Notes under the pieces: model-generated
The model's database searches: none
The model's input: the letters and a program-made list of their open reading frames with translations, nothing else
Told to the model about the DNA's origin: nothing
Shown: positions 1 to 7,548 of the stretch, piece after piece
Position numbering within the stretch: position 1 is the stretch's first letter
Layout: every line of letters starts with the position of its first letter
Source: VMFP01 sp964630025
GTDB lineage: Bacteria > Patescibacteriota > Andersenbacteria > UBA10190 > CAIZMI01
Reading direction: 5' to 3'
DNA length: 45,657 bases
NCBI GenBank assembly: GCA_964630025.1
Contig: CAZVRG010000004.1
Location: 1 to 45,657, forward strand
Made by a program: the position numbers and the translations under genes

Positions 1-540
1 GAGACGGCGGAACTTGTTGTGCACTCTGCGCTCACTGGGCACCTTGTGCTCTCCACCCTCCACACCAACGATGCGGTGGGCGCTATTCCGCGTCTTCTGG
101 ATATGGGTGTGGAGCCGTTTCTCCTTGCGGCGATTCTCCGGCTTGTCGGCGCGCAGCGCCTTGTGCGTCGCGTCTGCCCGCACTGCCGAACGCCGGTGCC
201 GCTCACGGAAGACGTCCGCGGCGTTCTCGACGCGGAACTCCGTTCTATCCCTGATACAGAAAAGACCGACGACAATCTCCGCGCGCCAAAAACGCTCTTT
301 CAAGGAAAGGGCTGTACCGAATGCGGGGGAACGGGAGTCAGCGGGCGCGTGGCCATTGTGGAAGTTGTTCCCACCATGGAGGAGTTTCGTGCGGCGCTCG
401 TGAAACGCGCCTCGCATGATGAGCTCCGAAAGCTTGCGACAGCGGCCGGCAATATGACGATGCGGCAAGACGGTGTGCTGAAGGCGCTTGCCGGCGAGGT
501 GCTCCTGGAGGAAGTGCTGGGCGTCACATCGGAGGACTGA
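1..540 (+). CDS. pilB: Type IV pilus extension ATPase PilB/GspE, C-terminal part (cut by window edge)
   Basis: The reading frame is open from base 1, so only the last 179 residues are present. They begin with ETAE and the His box (STLHTND, residues 18-24) of GspE/PilB secretion ATPases. Two CxxC pairs (C59/C62 and C105/C108) form the tetracysteine zinc motif that marks PilB/GspE and is absent from PilT. The family hydrolyses ATP in a hexamer at the inner membrane to drive pilin polymerisation. It is followed within 65 nt by a response regulator and then pilT and pilC, the usual pilus-motor order. The ATPase core with Walker A lies upstream of the window. The assignment is firm. Confidence 0.95.
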   Translation, partial: ETAELVVHSALTGHLVLSTLHTNDAVGAIPRLLDMGVEPFLLAAILRLVGAQRLVRRVCPHCRTPVPLTEDVRGVLDAELRSIPDTEKTDDNLRAPKTLFQGKGCTECGGTGVSGRVAIVEVVPTMEEFRAALVKRASHDELRKLATAAGNMTMRQDGVLKALAGEVLLEEVLGVTSED

Positions 541-603
541 TGCGAAGAGCCCGTAGGCCTGTGCACAAGAGCGTGGTATTCTACCGTTGAGCGCACTCTC
601 GTC

Positions 604-993
604 ATGGCTACATCAAAAGGAAACATTCTCCTCATTGAAGACGACGCCTTTATCGCAGGCATGTATCAAACCAAGCTCGCCATGCTCGGGTATACCATTC
701 GGGTTGCCAGTGACGGGGAAGAAGGGTGGACCATGCTCACCACCGAGCCGCCGGATTTGTTGCTGCTCGACGTTGTGCTGCCCAAACGAGACGGATTTGA
801 AATTCTTGCTGCGGCACGGAAAGACCCGAAGCTCCAGCAGCTGCCGATTCTGCTCCTCACGAATCTCGGACAAAAGCCCGACGTGCAGCGCGGCCTCGAA
901 CTCGGCGCAAACGATTACATTATTAAGGCGCATTTCACGCCATCTGAAGTTGTGGAGAAAATCGAGAAAGTGCTTCGGGGGAAGACGTCGTAG
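604..993 (+). CDS. Single-domain response regulator (CheY-like receiver)
   Basis: 129 residues making one receiver domain and nothing else. The acidic pocket D13/D14, the phospho-acceptor D56 in LLLLDVVLP, the switch threonine T86 (ILLLTN) and the conserved lysine of DYIIKAHF (about 104) are all present. There is no DNA-binding output domain, so it should act by protein contact, as CheY or PilG/PilH do. It sits between pilB and pilT, suggesting control of pilus extension, retraction or twitching; that is inference from position. No histidine kinase is visible in the window. A TATTCT box lies about 22 nt upstream of the ATG, and no Shine-Dalgarno is obvious. Confidence 0.9.
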   Translation: MATSKGNILLIEDDAFIAGMYQTKLAMLGYTIRVASDGEEGWTMLTTEPPDLLLLDVVLPKRDGFEILAAARKDPKLQQLPILLLTNLGQKPDVQRGLELGANDYIIKAHFTPSEVVEKIEKVLRGKTS

Positions 994-1063
994 CGCGCGC
1001 ATCCTTCCAAAGGATGCTGCCGCGTAGAACCTCTTCACCCGCGCGTATGACCTGCACGCACGC

Positions 1064-2119
1064 ATGAGCGCGGAAACACTTCTCCAAGATTTTCTCCGTG
1101 ATGTACGCAGTCTGAACGCATCGGATCTGCATCTTTCTGTTGGCCGTTCTCCCATTGTGCGCGTTGACGGAGCACTCCGCGTGCTCGAAGACCGTCATCC
1201 GCTGTCTGCCGAAGACCTTGCACAGATGGTGCAATGCGTCATGGGGATTGATCGCGCGCCGCAGTTTTTCAAGGAACGGCAGGGAATTGATATCGCATAC
1301 GAGCCGTCGCGTGACGGGCTTCGCTTTCGCGTGAATATGTTTTGGAGTCGTGGAGAGCCCGCGCTGGTGTTCCGCGCGATCTCGCGCACCGTTCGGACGT
1401 TGCGCGACCTGTCGCTTCCCGATACCCTGCTCCGATTCACGGAACCAAAAAAAGGTTTTGTGCTTTTTGCTGCCCCTTCCGGTCATGGAAAAACCACCAC
1501 GATGGCGGCGCTCGTCGAATACATCAATCAAACACGTTCCGAGCACATTATTACCATTGAAGATCCCATTGAGTATGTGTACACCGATGCGCGCTCGCTT
1601 GTGCATCAGCGTGAAATCGGCACCGATACGCGTTCCTTCCCCGATGCGATCCGTTCCGCGCTCCGAGAAGACCCGAACATTCTCGTGATCGGAGAAATGC
1701 GCGATCTGGAGACGATTGCCGCGGCGCTCACGGTCGCAGAAACGGGCCATCTGGTATTCGGCACCATTCATACGAACGATGCCGCGCAAACGATTGACCG
1801 TATTCTCGACGCATTTCCCGCGGATCGTCAGTCGGAAGTGCGGGTACAGCTTGCAGGAGCGCTCACCGGCGTTGTGTCGCAGCGTCTTCTTCCGCGGGTG
1901 TCCGGCGGACGCGTGCCCATCGTAGAGATTCTCGTGGCCAATCCGGCGGTACGCAATCTTATTCGGGAAGGGGAAACCGAACAGATTCCCGGACTCATTC
2001 AAACAGGTGCGGACGCAGGAATGGTATCGCTGGAACGCTCCATTGCGGAGCTGCTCCGACGCGGAGAGATCACGCCGGACGCAGCACGGCCCTATGTGTC
2101 TTCGAATGTTCCGTCGTGA
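1064..2119 (+). CDS. pilT: Type IV pilus retraction ATPase PilT
   Basis: 351 residues, the usual PilT length. An N-terminal PAS-like half (1-120) is followed by the motor domain: Walker A APSGHGKTT (137-145), Asp box IEDPIEY (165-171), the PilT-typical SALREDPN, Walker B ILVIGEMRD (206-214) and His box GTIHTND (233-239). There is no tetracysteine zinc motif, which separates it from PilB. The enzyme depolymerises pili and powers twitching, DNA uptake or attachment. The Walker A glycine loop is APSGHGKT rather than the commoner GPTGSGKS; all catalytic positions are kept. It lies between the response regulator and pilC on the same strand. Confidence 0.96.
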   Translation: MSAETLLQDFLRDVRSLNASDLHLSVGRSPIVRVDGALRVLEDRHPLSAEDLAQMVQCVMGIDRAPQFFKERQGIDIAYEPSRDGLRFRVNMFWSRGEPALVFRAISRTVRTLRDLSLPDTLLRFTEPKKGFVLFAAPSGHGKTTTMAALVEYINQTRSEHIITIEDPIEYVYTDARSLVHQREIGTDTRSFPDAIRSALREDPNILVIGEMRDLETIAAALTVAETGHLVFGTIHTNDAAQTIDRILDAFPADRQSEVRVQLAGALTGVVSQRLLPRVSGGRVPIVEILVANPAVRNLIREGETEQIPGLIQTGADAGMVSLERSIAELLRRGEITPDAARPYVSSNVPS

Positions 2120-2184
2120 AATTTCACAGATATCGCACTCCCGTGTTGTGCTACACTCACATGGTCACACACATCAACTGACCC

Positions 2185-3393
2185 ATGCCTGAATATTCAT
2201 ACCGCGCGCGCACCCGCCTGGGGCGCGTCACCAAAGGAACGGTAAAAGCCGCGAGTCCCGAACGCGCAAGCGAAATGCTTGCCGAGCACGGTCTCGTTCC
2301 TTTGGAGATTCAGGATGTCCGTGAGCTTGCATTCTGGAAGCGCGATATCAAATTTGGCGGCGTGCGCACCCGCGACCGTGCCATTTTTGCGCGGGAACTC
2401 GCAACGATGATCGAGGCAGGCATTCCCATTTTGCAGGCGTTGCGCATTTTGGGGCAGCAAACAGACAGCGCGCGCTTGGCGGATATCCTTCGGAATGTCA
2501 GTTACGAGGTCGAGGGTGGCAGTCTGTTGAGTAACGCGCTCGAAAAGTACGCACGGGATTTTTCCGAGTTCTTTGTGAGCATGGTGCGTTCCGGAGAAGC
2601 AAGCGGCCAGGTATCCAAAGCGCTTCTTTCGCTTGCGGAACATGAGGAGCGCGATGCGGAGCTCGTACGCAAAGTGCGTACCGCGCTGCTCTATCCGGCA
2701 TTTGTGCTCGTGATGATGGTCGTGCTCGTTCTCATCATGGCCAATTTCGTCATGCCGCAGCTCACGCAATTGTTCGAAGAAGCGCACGTAGCGCTTCCAT
2801 TGATCACGCGTGTCTTTTTGGGCGTGACACTCTTTCTCCAGAGATTCTGGTGGTTCGTGCTGCTCTTCCTCGGCATTGTGGTGTACATCACGATGAGTTA
2901 TCTCCGCACGCAGGAGGGAAAGTACAACGCAAGTGCATTTGTGCTGCGTCTCCCGCTCTTGAGCACGCTTCTCCGAAAGCTCTATCTTGCCCGCTTTTCT
3001 GGCGCTCTGCAGACGCTGCTTGAAGCGGAGGTGCCCGTGGTCCGCGCGCTGCTTATCGCACGCGATGTGATCGCCAATCGCGTCTATCAGAATATTATCG
3101 AGCGTACCGCTGAAGACGTGAAAAACGGCAGTACCATCTCCCAGGCGCTCGAGAAATATCCTGATATTCCCATGATGGTCTCCGCGATGATTGGCGTGGG
3201 CGAGCGCAGCGGGCAGCTTGGACAAGCGTTTGGAAATGTTCACCGCTTATACCGGCGGGATGTCGACGATGCATTGAGCAATCTGACGGTGCTTATTGAG
3301 CCCATTGTGATTGTGGTGATTGGTATTGGCGTCGCGTTTTTGCTCGCTGCGGTGCTGCTGCCCATCTACAGTCTTATTCAAGTGGTTTCGTAA
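2185..3393 (+). CDS. pilC: Type IV pilus inner-membrane platform protein PilC
   Basis: 402 residues with the two T2SF/GspF domains of PilC: a cytoplasmic domain beginning near residue 60 (FARELATMIEAGIPILQALR), a transmembrane pair around 170-240, a second cytoplasmic domain (FSGALQTLLEAEVPVVRAL) and a final membrane segment near 370-395. PilC is the rotor-like platform that couples the PilB/PilT hexamers to pilin insertion. A TACACT box at 2152-2157 could be a local promoter. The start at 2185 is chosen because the conserved PilC opening MPEYSYRAR begins there. Confidence 0.96.
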   Translation: MPEYSYRARTRLGRVTKGTVKAASPERASEMLAEHGLVPLEIQDVRELAFWKRDIKFGGVRTRDRAIFARELATMIEAGIPILQALRILGQQTDSARLADILRNVSYEVEGGSLLSNALEKYARDFSEFFVSMVRSGEASGQVSKALLSLAEHEERDAELVRKVRTALLYPAFVLVMMVVLVLIMANFVMPQLTQLFEEAHVALPLITRVFLGVTLFLQRFWWFVLLFLGIVVYITMSYLRTQEGKYNASAFVLRLPLLSTLLRKLYLARFSGALQTLLEAEVPVVRALLIARDVIANRVYQNIIERTAEDVKNGSTISQALEKYPDIPMMVSAMIGVGERSGQLGQAFGNVHRLYRRDVDDALSNLTVLIEPIVIVVIGIGVAFLLAAVLLPIYSLIQVVS

Positions 3394-3411
3394 GGCTCGT
3401 GCACATGTGTG

Positions 3412-3490
3412 GTAAACTTTCCTGTGTGATTCGCCAGCACTGTTCCCATTGCTCCGGAGTAGTTTCTTGTGGAGTATTGAGAGGAGGTGA
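3412..3490 (+). promoter_or_regulatory. Promoter and leader of the major prepilin gene
   Basis: A TAAACT -10-like box at 3412-3417 and a very strong Shine-Dalgarno (GAGGAGGTGA, 3481-3490) precede the prepilin ATG at 3497. The ~70-nt leader and strong ribosome site contrast with the weak or leaderless starts of the surrounding pilus genes, which fits a structural subunit needed in large amounts. Confidence 0.5.
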
Positions 3491-3496
3491 GCGCAC

Positions 3497-4027
3497 ATGA
3501 ACATTCGTCAAGCTGGGCTACGCGGCGGGTTTACCCCGCACCAGCTCTTCCGTGGGAAAAGTAGTGCGGGATTTACGCTCATCGAGCTTCTCGTGGTCAT
3601 TGCGATCATCGGGATTCTCGCAACGCTCATCTTCATTTCCTTAGGAGCTGCCCGCGCACGGGCGCGTGACACGCGGGTGGTCTCCAACCTCGAACAGGCA
3701 ATGACGGTGTGTATTCTCCGTCAGGATGTGTACGGAGATCATCAGAAATGCGTGAAGACCGATCAAGGCGAAAGTGAATCGCCAGGCGCACTTTCTCGTC
3801 TCGACAAAGACACCGCGCAGATTGACGGCGTTGGTGGAGCAAATGACGGCGGTATTACCCTCGATCCGGGACCGAGTAACAGCAAAATGTGCATGCTGGT
3901 CACGTTGAATGCAAAGAGCGGGAGCAATAATAAGAAGTTTTGCCGCGATGACGGTGGAAACGTCACCTCATCGGTTGGTTCAGCAGATGCAAGCTGCAAC
4001 CTCGGCGTCTGCAACCCGGGGACATAA
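3497..4027 (+). CDS. Type IV major prepilin
   Basis: 176 residues with a textbook class III signal: a 25-residue leader ending in SSAG, then FTLIELLVVIAIIGILATL, where F is +1 and E is +5 of the mature pilin. The long hydrophobic helix 1N runs to about residue 50 and is followed by a globular domain. Four cysteines in the C-terminal third could form the D-loop disulphides. The leader is longer than the usual 5-15 residues. Its strong ribosome site and position between pilC and the peptidase gene make it the best candidate for the major subunit; no other major-pilin-like gene is seen here. Confidence 0.92.
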   Translation: MNIRQAGLRGGFTPHQLFRGKSSAGFTLIELLVVIAIIGILATLIFISLGAARARARDTRVVSNLEQAMTVCILRQDVYGDHQKCVKTDQGESESPGALSRLDKDTAQIDGVGGANDGGITLDPGPSNSKMCMLVTLNAKSGSNNKKFCRDDGGNVTSSVGSADASCNLGVCNPGT

Positions 4028-4042
4028 GATCACGATGGATCA

Positions 4043-4834
4043 ATGTGGTCGGTAAGCGCATTGGTGATCGGAGCGATTGTTGGAAGCACGCTTACCACGA
4101 TTATTGAACGGCTCCCTCGGCAGGAATCATTCCTCCGAGGGAGATCGCGTTGCCCGCACTGCGGAACATCCCTGACCGCGCGGGACCTTTTCCCCATCGC
4201 AAGTTTTCTTCTGCTGCGCGGGCGGTGCCGGCACTGCGCTGTTCCCATTCCGCGCTGGCATCTGGCGGTGGAGATCAGTGTGCCGGCGTTGTTTCTTCTG
4301 GCGGTTGTGCTGCTGCCTGGGTCCGCGGTTCCTGATCAGGTTTCCCGCTGGGTGCTGCTCGCGTTGCTTCTCGCGCTCACGGTGATTGATCTGCAGACAT
4401 TTCTGTTGCCGGACGTGCTGGTGCTTGCCATGGCGGGCGTCGGTGTTGTGCGGAGTGTCACGTTGCACATGCCGCCCCTTCCCTCCGCACTTCTTGGAGG
4501 AATTGTTGGTTTAGGCGTGCTGGGGGCGTTTGCGCTGATCCCCTGGCGTCGTCGGTCGGGTGACCGTACCGATGCGCTTCCTGCAACCGCCATGGGACTT
4601 GGGGATGCAAAACTCGCCGGTGCGATGGGCGTTGTTCTCGGCATGCAGGGGCTCATCACGGCACTCTTTGTGGCGTTTGTCGCTGGCGGTGCGGTAGGAA
4701 GCGCACTTCTTCTCACGCGGCGCGCAACCTTTGCGAGCCGCATCCCGTTCGGACCATTCTTGGCGGGCGCAACGATGCTCATTCTCCTGTTTCCCAACCT
4801 TCCGCATCTCTTTTTTGGTCTGTTGGGATTCTGA
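4043..4834 (+). CDS. pilD: Prepilin peptidase / N-methyltransferase
   Basis: 263 residues of the A24 aspartic peptidase family. Two CxxC pairs (C37/C40, C62/C65) form the cytoplasmic zinc loop. The catalytic aspartates are D116 (TVIDLQTFLLPD) and D188 in GLGD. Several transmembrane helices follow. It cleaves prepilins after the glycine of the class III leader and methylates the new N-terminus, so it serves the five pilin-like genes around it. It begins 15 nt after the prepilin stop; the nearby ATG at 4035 runs into a stop and is rejected. Confidence 0.95.
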   Translation: MWSVSALVIGAIVGSTLTTIIERLPRQESFLRGRSRCPHCGTSLTARDLFPIASFLLLRGRCRHCAVPIPRWHLAVEISVPALFLLAVVLLPGSAVPDQVSRWVLLALLLALTVIDLQTFLLPDVLVLAMAGVGVVRSVTLHMPPLPSALLGGIVGLGVLGAFALIPWRRRSGDRTDALPATAMGLGDAKLAGAMGVVLGMQGLITALFVAFVAGGAVGSALLLTRRATFASRIPFGPFLAGATMLILLFPNLPHLFFGLLGF

Positions 4835-4938
4835 TACACCCCGTTAGAGACCTTTGAGGATTTTTCGCGCTATCGCGCAGGGAATAGAGATATGAAACCA
4901 GCGTCGGCTTTTTCAGAAGGTTTCTAACGGGGTATACT
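4835..4938 (+). promoter_or_regulatory. CCCCGTTAG inverted repeat with -10 box, copy 1
   Basis: Left arm 4835-4852 begins just after the pilD stop; right arm 4919-4936 reads GGTTTCTAACGGGGTATA. The arms are 18 bp with two mismatches and a 66-nt spacer. TATACT at 4933-4938 overlaps the end of the right arm and lies 17 nt before the ATG of the next gene. The same arrangement occurs at 20081, 26254 and 34923. It could be an operator-promoter, or a repeat that carries a promoter. Confidence 0.6.
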
Positions 4939-4955
4939 ACAGAGAAACGGACAGC

Positions 4956-5546
4956 ATGACGCAATTCATAGGGAACAGGGAACAGAGAACAGGACACAGA
5001 GAACGCACGCAACGCGTCCCTGATCCCTGTTCCCTGATCCCTGTTCCTTTTCCCTCGTCGTCCGCTGGCATCACCTTCATTGAAGTGCTGGTCACGGTCT
5101 TCATCGTTGGGCTTATGTCCACCATTCTTCTCGTTGGCGCTGTCGGTGCGCGGAGAAACGCGACGGTCCGGACTGCCGCGCAGCAGGTAGCGGCATTTCT
5201 TCGTGAGACGGGAAACCTTGCGCTGAACGGCGTGAAAGCAGAAGATTGCGACCCAAGCGATTCGCAGTGCTCTGCCTATCGCGTCACGCTCGGTCCATCA
5301 GACACCAAGACCGCGTACATGCGTCAGGCGCTTGGCGGCGGAGAAGAAGTGCGTGTGCCGTTGCCCGTCGGTGCGGTGTTTCCCGTCACGAATCAAGAAG
5401 TGGAATTCGTCTACACCCCCCCAATCCTTTCTGCAACGGCGGCGGAGATTGCCATAACGCATACAACCGGCGCGCCGCGGTGGCTGGTCTGCGTCACCTC
5501 GCTGGGAAGTGTTACCGTACAAACAGGAGAACAGTGCGTGCAATGA
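4956..5546 (+). CDS. Minor pseudopilin, GspH/FimT-like
   Basis: 196 residues. A 38-residue leader ends in SSSAG and is followed by ITFIEVLVTVFIVGL, so the +5 glutamate is present while the usual +1 phenylalanine is isoleucine. The globular part resembles GspH/FimT minor pseudopilins, which prime pilus assembly. Residues 6-33 of the leader are encoded by a palindrome of repeated GGGAACA words (4971-5047); two downstream pilins share this oddity. The start is set by the TATACT box just upstream and by codon pattern. The stop overlaps the next ATG (ATGA). Confidence 0.82.
   Translation: MTQFIGNREQRTGHRERTQRVPDPCSLIPVPFPSSSAGITFIEVLVTVFIVGLMSTILLVGAVGARRNATVRTAAQQVAAFLRETGNLALNGVKAEDCDPSDSQCSAYRVTLGPSDTKTAYMRQALGGGEEVRVPLPVGAVFPVTNQEVEFVYTPPILSATAAEIAITHTTGAPRWLVCVTSLGSVTVQTGEQCVQ
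4971..5047. repeat. Word-palindrome inside minor pilin leader (1)
   Basis: Left arm 4971-4993 is built from GGGAACA/GAGAACA words; right arm 5018-5047 is their complement (CCCTGTT/CCCTGAT). It is in frame and encodes the NREQRTGHRERTQ stretch of the leader peptide. Confidence 0.85.
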
Positions 5547-6238
5547 CACAAACACCAGTGAACAGGGAACAGGGAACAGGGAACAGGGAACGCACGCAGC
5601 GTGTCCCTCCAGTCTCTGGCCTAAGTAAGGCCTCGTCGTCCGGCTTTACCCTTCTCGGTGTTCTCATTGGCGCGTTGTTCATTGTTCTTGTCTCCACGGG
5701 ACTTGTGTTCACCGCACAGCGCACGGGACGTGTTGCCACCGCAACCAAAGAACGGCTCATTTCGACACTTCTTGCGCGGGAAGGTGTTGAACTTGTGCGC
5801 GCGATTCGCGATAACAACTGGCTCGCGACGCCGCGGTGTCCTGCAGTTGGCGCGTGCACGATTTTTTGGCGTGGGCAAACGAGTGGTCCGGGTGCACTCT
5901 GTAACGGAACGTTTCGCATCGATGCCGACGCGCTTGAACTTCTCCCTGCTTCCGCAGGTAGTGAAGAAACGCGGCTTGCACTCGATGGCACAGCATACCG
6001 TCATGGCAGCGGCACGCCAACGACATACCGGCGTTGGGTCACTATTGAATCGCCGGAGGAAGGATGCGGAACACCCTCGATCTTCTCCCTCGGATCCATT
6101 CCCGCTCCGCAACCGCCACAGCCGCTGACGGTGCGTGTGGTTGTGGCATGGGACGACAACCCCGATGCTTCCTGTGCGCCAGGCCGTCAGTGTGTTGAAT
6201 TACGAGAAGATCTTCACCCGTGGATGAATTTCCGATGA
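5543..6238 (+). CDS. Minor pseudopilin lacking Glu5
   Basis: 231 residues. A 34-residue leader ending in SSSG precedes FTLLGVLIGALFIVLVSTG. The +5 position is glycine instead of glutamate, a change known in tip pseudopilins such as GspK. Two cysteine pairs lie in the globular domain. The ATG at 5543 overlaps the upstream TGA (ATGA), which implies translational coupling; a longer in-frame start at 5246 is rejected because it would lie wholly inside the previous gene. Leader residues 7-20 come from the same word-palindrome as in the neighbouring pilins. Its role at the pilus tip is inference. Confidence 0.78.
   Translation: MTQTPVNREQGTGNRERTQRVPPVSGLSKASSSGFTLLGVLIGALFIVLVSTGLVFTAQRTGRVATATKERLISTLLAREGVELVRAIRDNNWLATPRCPAVGACTIFWRGQTSGPGALCNGTFRIDADALELLPASAGSEETRLALDGTAYRHGSGTPTTYRRWVTIESPEEGCGTPSIFSLGSIPAPQPPQPLTVRVVVAWDDNPDASCAPGRQCVELREDLHPWMNFR
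5559..5619. repeat. Word-palindrome inside minor pilin leader (2)
   Basis: Four consecutive GAACAGG words (5559-5590), then a decayed complementary arm (5600-5619). It is read in frame as NREQGTGNRERTQ. Confidence 0.8.
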
Positions 6239-6861
6239 ACATACGGATACGAGGGATCAGAGAACAGGGGACAGTGAACAGAGAACGCACCCGACGCGTC
6301 CCTGTCCTCTGTGCTCTGCCCCCTGTCCCCGCGTCGTCCGGCTTTACCTTCATTGAAGCGATTGTTTCTGTTGCCATCTTTCTTGTGCTTATCGGTACGG
6401 TGGCGGGAATTTTTTCCACGTTCTCGCGCCAGCAGAAGCAGGGCATTACGCAGGCAACGCTTCTTGGGGAAGCGCAGGCCGCCATCGAAATCTTGGAACG
6501 GGAAGTACGGACAGGGTTCTCCAATACATTTTCCGGTGCTGGCGCCGCGTTCAGCTTTCGCAACCAAAATAACGTTCTCGTCACGTATGAACTCGCCGAT
6601 GGGCGCCTGATGCGGCGCGCTGTTCCTCCAGATCAAGCAACCCCGGTCACGCCGGCGACTGTGGAGATACGGTCGCTCGAATTTGTGACACGCACGCCAA
6701 CCATCGATCTTGGCGCAGCGCCCCAAGTGCCCATTCTCACCGGAGAACAAGGCCGCGTCACTGTCCGCATGCGCATGTGCCCCACAGGCATTGATACCGA
6801 TCAGCGATGCCTGCAGGTACAGACAACCTTAACGTCGCGCCAATATGCACCCGCACTCTAA
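6235..6861 (+). CDS. Minor pseudopilin, GspJ/PilW-like
   Basis: 208 residues. A 36-residue leader ending in ASSG precedes FTFIEAIVSVAIFLVLIGT with the canonical Glu5. The body has the layout of GspJ/PilW-type pseudopilins (…EREVRTGFSN…, …SLEFVTRTP…). The ATG at 6235 overlaps the preceding stop (ATGA); an in-frame ATG at 6220 would add five residues and cannot be excluded. Leader residues 7-30 are encoded by the third copy of the GGAACA-word palindrome. It forms a coupled run with the genes on both sides. Confidence 0.8.
   Translation: MNIRIRGIREQGTVNRERTRRVPVLCALPPVPASSGFTFIEAIVSVAIFLVLIGTVAGIFSTFSRQQKQGITQATLLGEAQAAIEILEREVRTGFSNTFSGAGAAFSFRNQNNVLVTYELADGRLMRRAVPPDQATPVTPATVEIRSLEFVTRTPTIDLGAAPQVPILTGEQGRVTVRMRMCPTGIDTDQRCLQVQTTLTSRQYAPAL
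6253..6330. repeat. Word-palindrome inside minor pilin leader (3)
   Basis: Left arm 6253-6284 (AGAACAGGGG, ACAGTGAACAGAG) and right arm 6297-6330 (CCCTGTCCTCTGTGCTCTG) pair imperfectly. The repeat is in frame, ending just before the prepilin cleavage site. Confidence 0.8.
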
Positions 6862-7312
6862 GCGAGAACAGCGCATCACGCACACCTCGTCATCACGCGG
6901 TGATACATCGATTCTTCTTATTTCTCTGTTGCTGATCGTTCTTGTGCTTGGCGCAACGGCACTGACGGTCCTTTCTATAGTGAATCTTCGCGGAGCAGGA
7001 AATGTTGCCGAAAGCTCTCAAGCACTCTATGCCGCTGACACCGGCGTCGAACGCGGATTGTCACTGTACTGGTGGAGCAATCCGTTATCCCCAACATGTA
7101 CGCAGGAAGATAATGTTCCGGTGGGAGACGCCGCAACATACCAACTCACCGTTCGGTCGGATACTGATTCTTGCCCCACATTGCTGGATTTGCAAGGCGG
7201 CGTGCGCGCCCTGTGTGTAGAAGCAATCGGGAAAGTGCGTGATGGCGAGGTACGACGGCGTGTGACCAACGATACAAACCCCACAGGTCTTCTGAATCCC
7301 TGCGGTCGGTAG
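6845..7312 (+). CDS. PilX-like minor pilin / membrane-anchored surface protein
   Basis: 155 residues. A short polar N-terminus is followed by a hydrophobic helix SILLISLLLIVLVLGATAL (about 23-42), then ALYAADTGVERGL, typical of PilX/GspK-like proteins. The canonical GFTLIE signal is absent. The ATG lies inside the previous gene (17-nt overlap), as in the other coupled pilin genes. Six cysteines in the globular part suggest disulphides outside the cell. The gene ends the pilus run; a structured element begins 4 nt after its stop. Confidence 0.7.
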   Translation: MHPHSKREQRITHTSSSRGDTSILLISLLLIVLVLGATALTVLSIVNLRGAGNVAESSQALYAADTGVERGLSLYWWSNPLSPTCTQEDNVPVGDAATYQLTVRSDTDSCPTLLDLQGGVRALCVEAIGKVRDGEVRRRVTNDTNPTGLLNPCGR

Positions 7313-7316
7313 ACTC

Positions 7317-7492
7317 GAGACCCCAGAAACCGGCGCACTGTTCTCGTGGCAAACACGCCGGCAGAGCCGGACGGTTGCCATGAGAACCCTTCGGGCTCGG
7401 GTTTCGCTCCGCTCATCACTCGGCGTATGTCCAATACGCCTCGCTCGGTGCTCGCTCCAACCCTTCGCATCTCATCGCGTTTTTGGGGTCTC
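7317..7492 (+). ncRNA. Structured 3' element, copy A
   Basis: The outer stem pairs 7317-7330 (GAGACCCCAGAAAC) with 7479-7492 (GTTTTTGGGGTCTC). Arm 1 pairs 7340-7352 with 7375-7387, 13 bp with one G-U, and encloses a CCGGC-AGA-GCCGG hairpin (7358-7370). Arm 2 pairs GGCGTAT (7422-7428) with ATACGCC (7434-7440). Constant linkers include GCGCACTGTT, CCTTCGGGCT and CTCGGTGCTCGCTCCA. Copies B (29561) and C (43981) keep the fold but with different arm sequences. Whether it is transcribed is unknown. It starts 4 nt after a stop codon. Confidence 0.7.
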
Positions 7493-7531
7493 GCGAGGTT
7501 GTTCTCTTCCAGTCCTGTTACTCCAGACTGC

Positions 7532-7537
7532 TACACT
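7532..7537 (+). promoter_or_regulatory. Putative -10 box of ligA
   Basis: TACACT ends 11 nt before the ligA ATG, so the transcript would have a leader of about 4-5 nt. No Shine-Dalgarno is visible. Confidence 0.45.
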
Positions 7538-7548
7538 ACGGGTATCGT

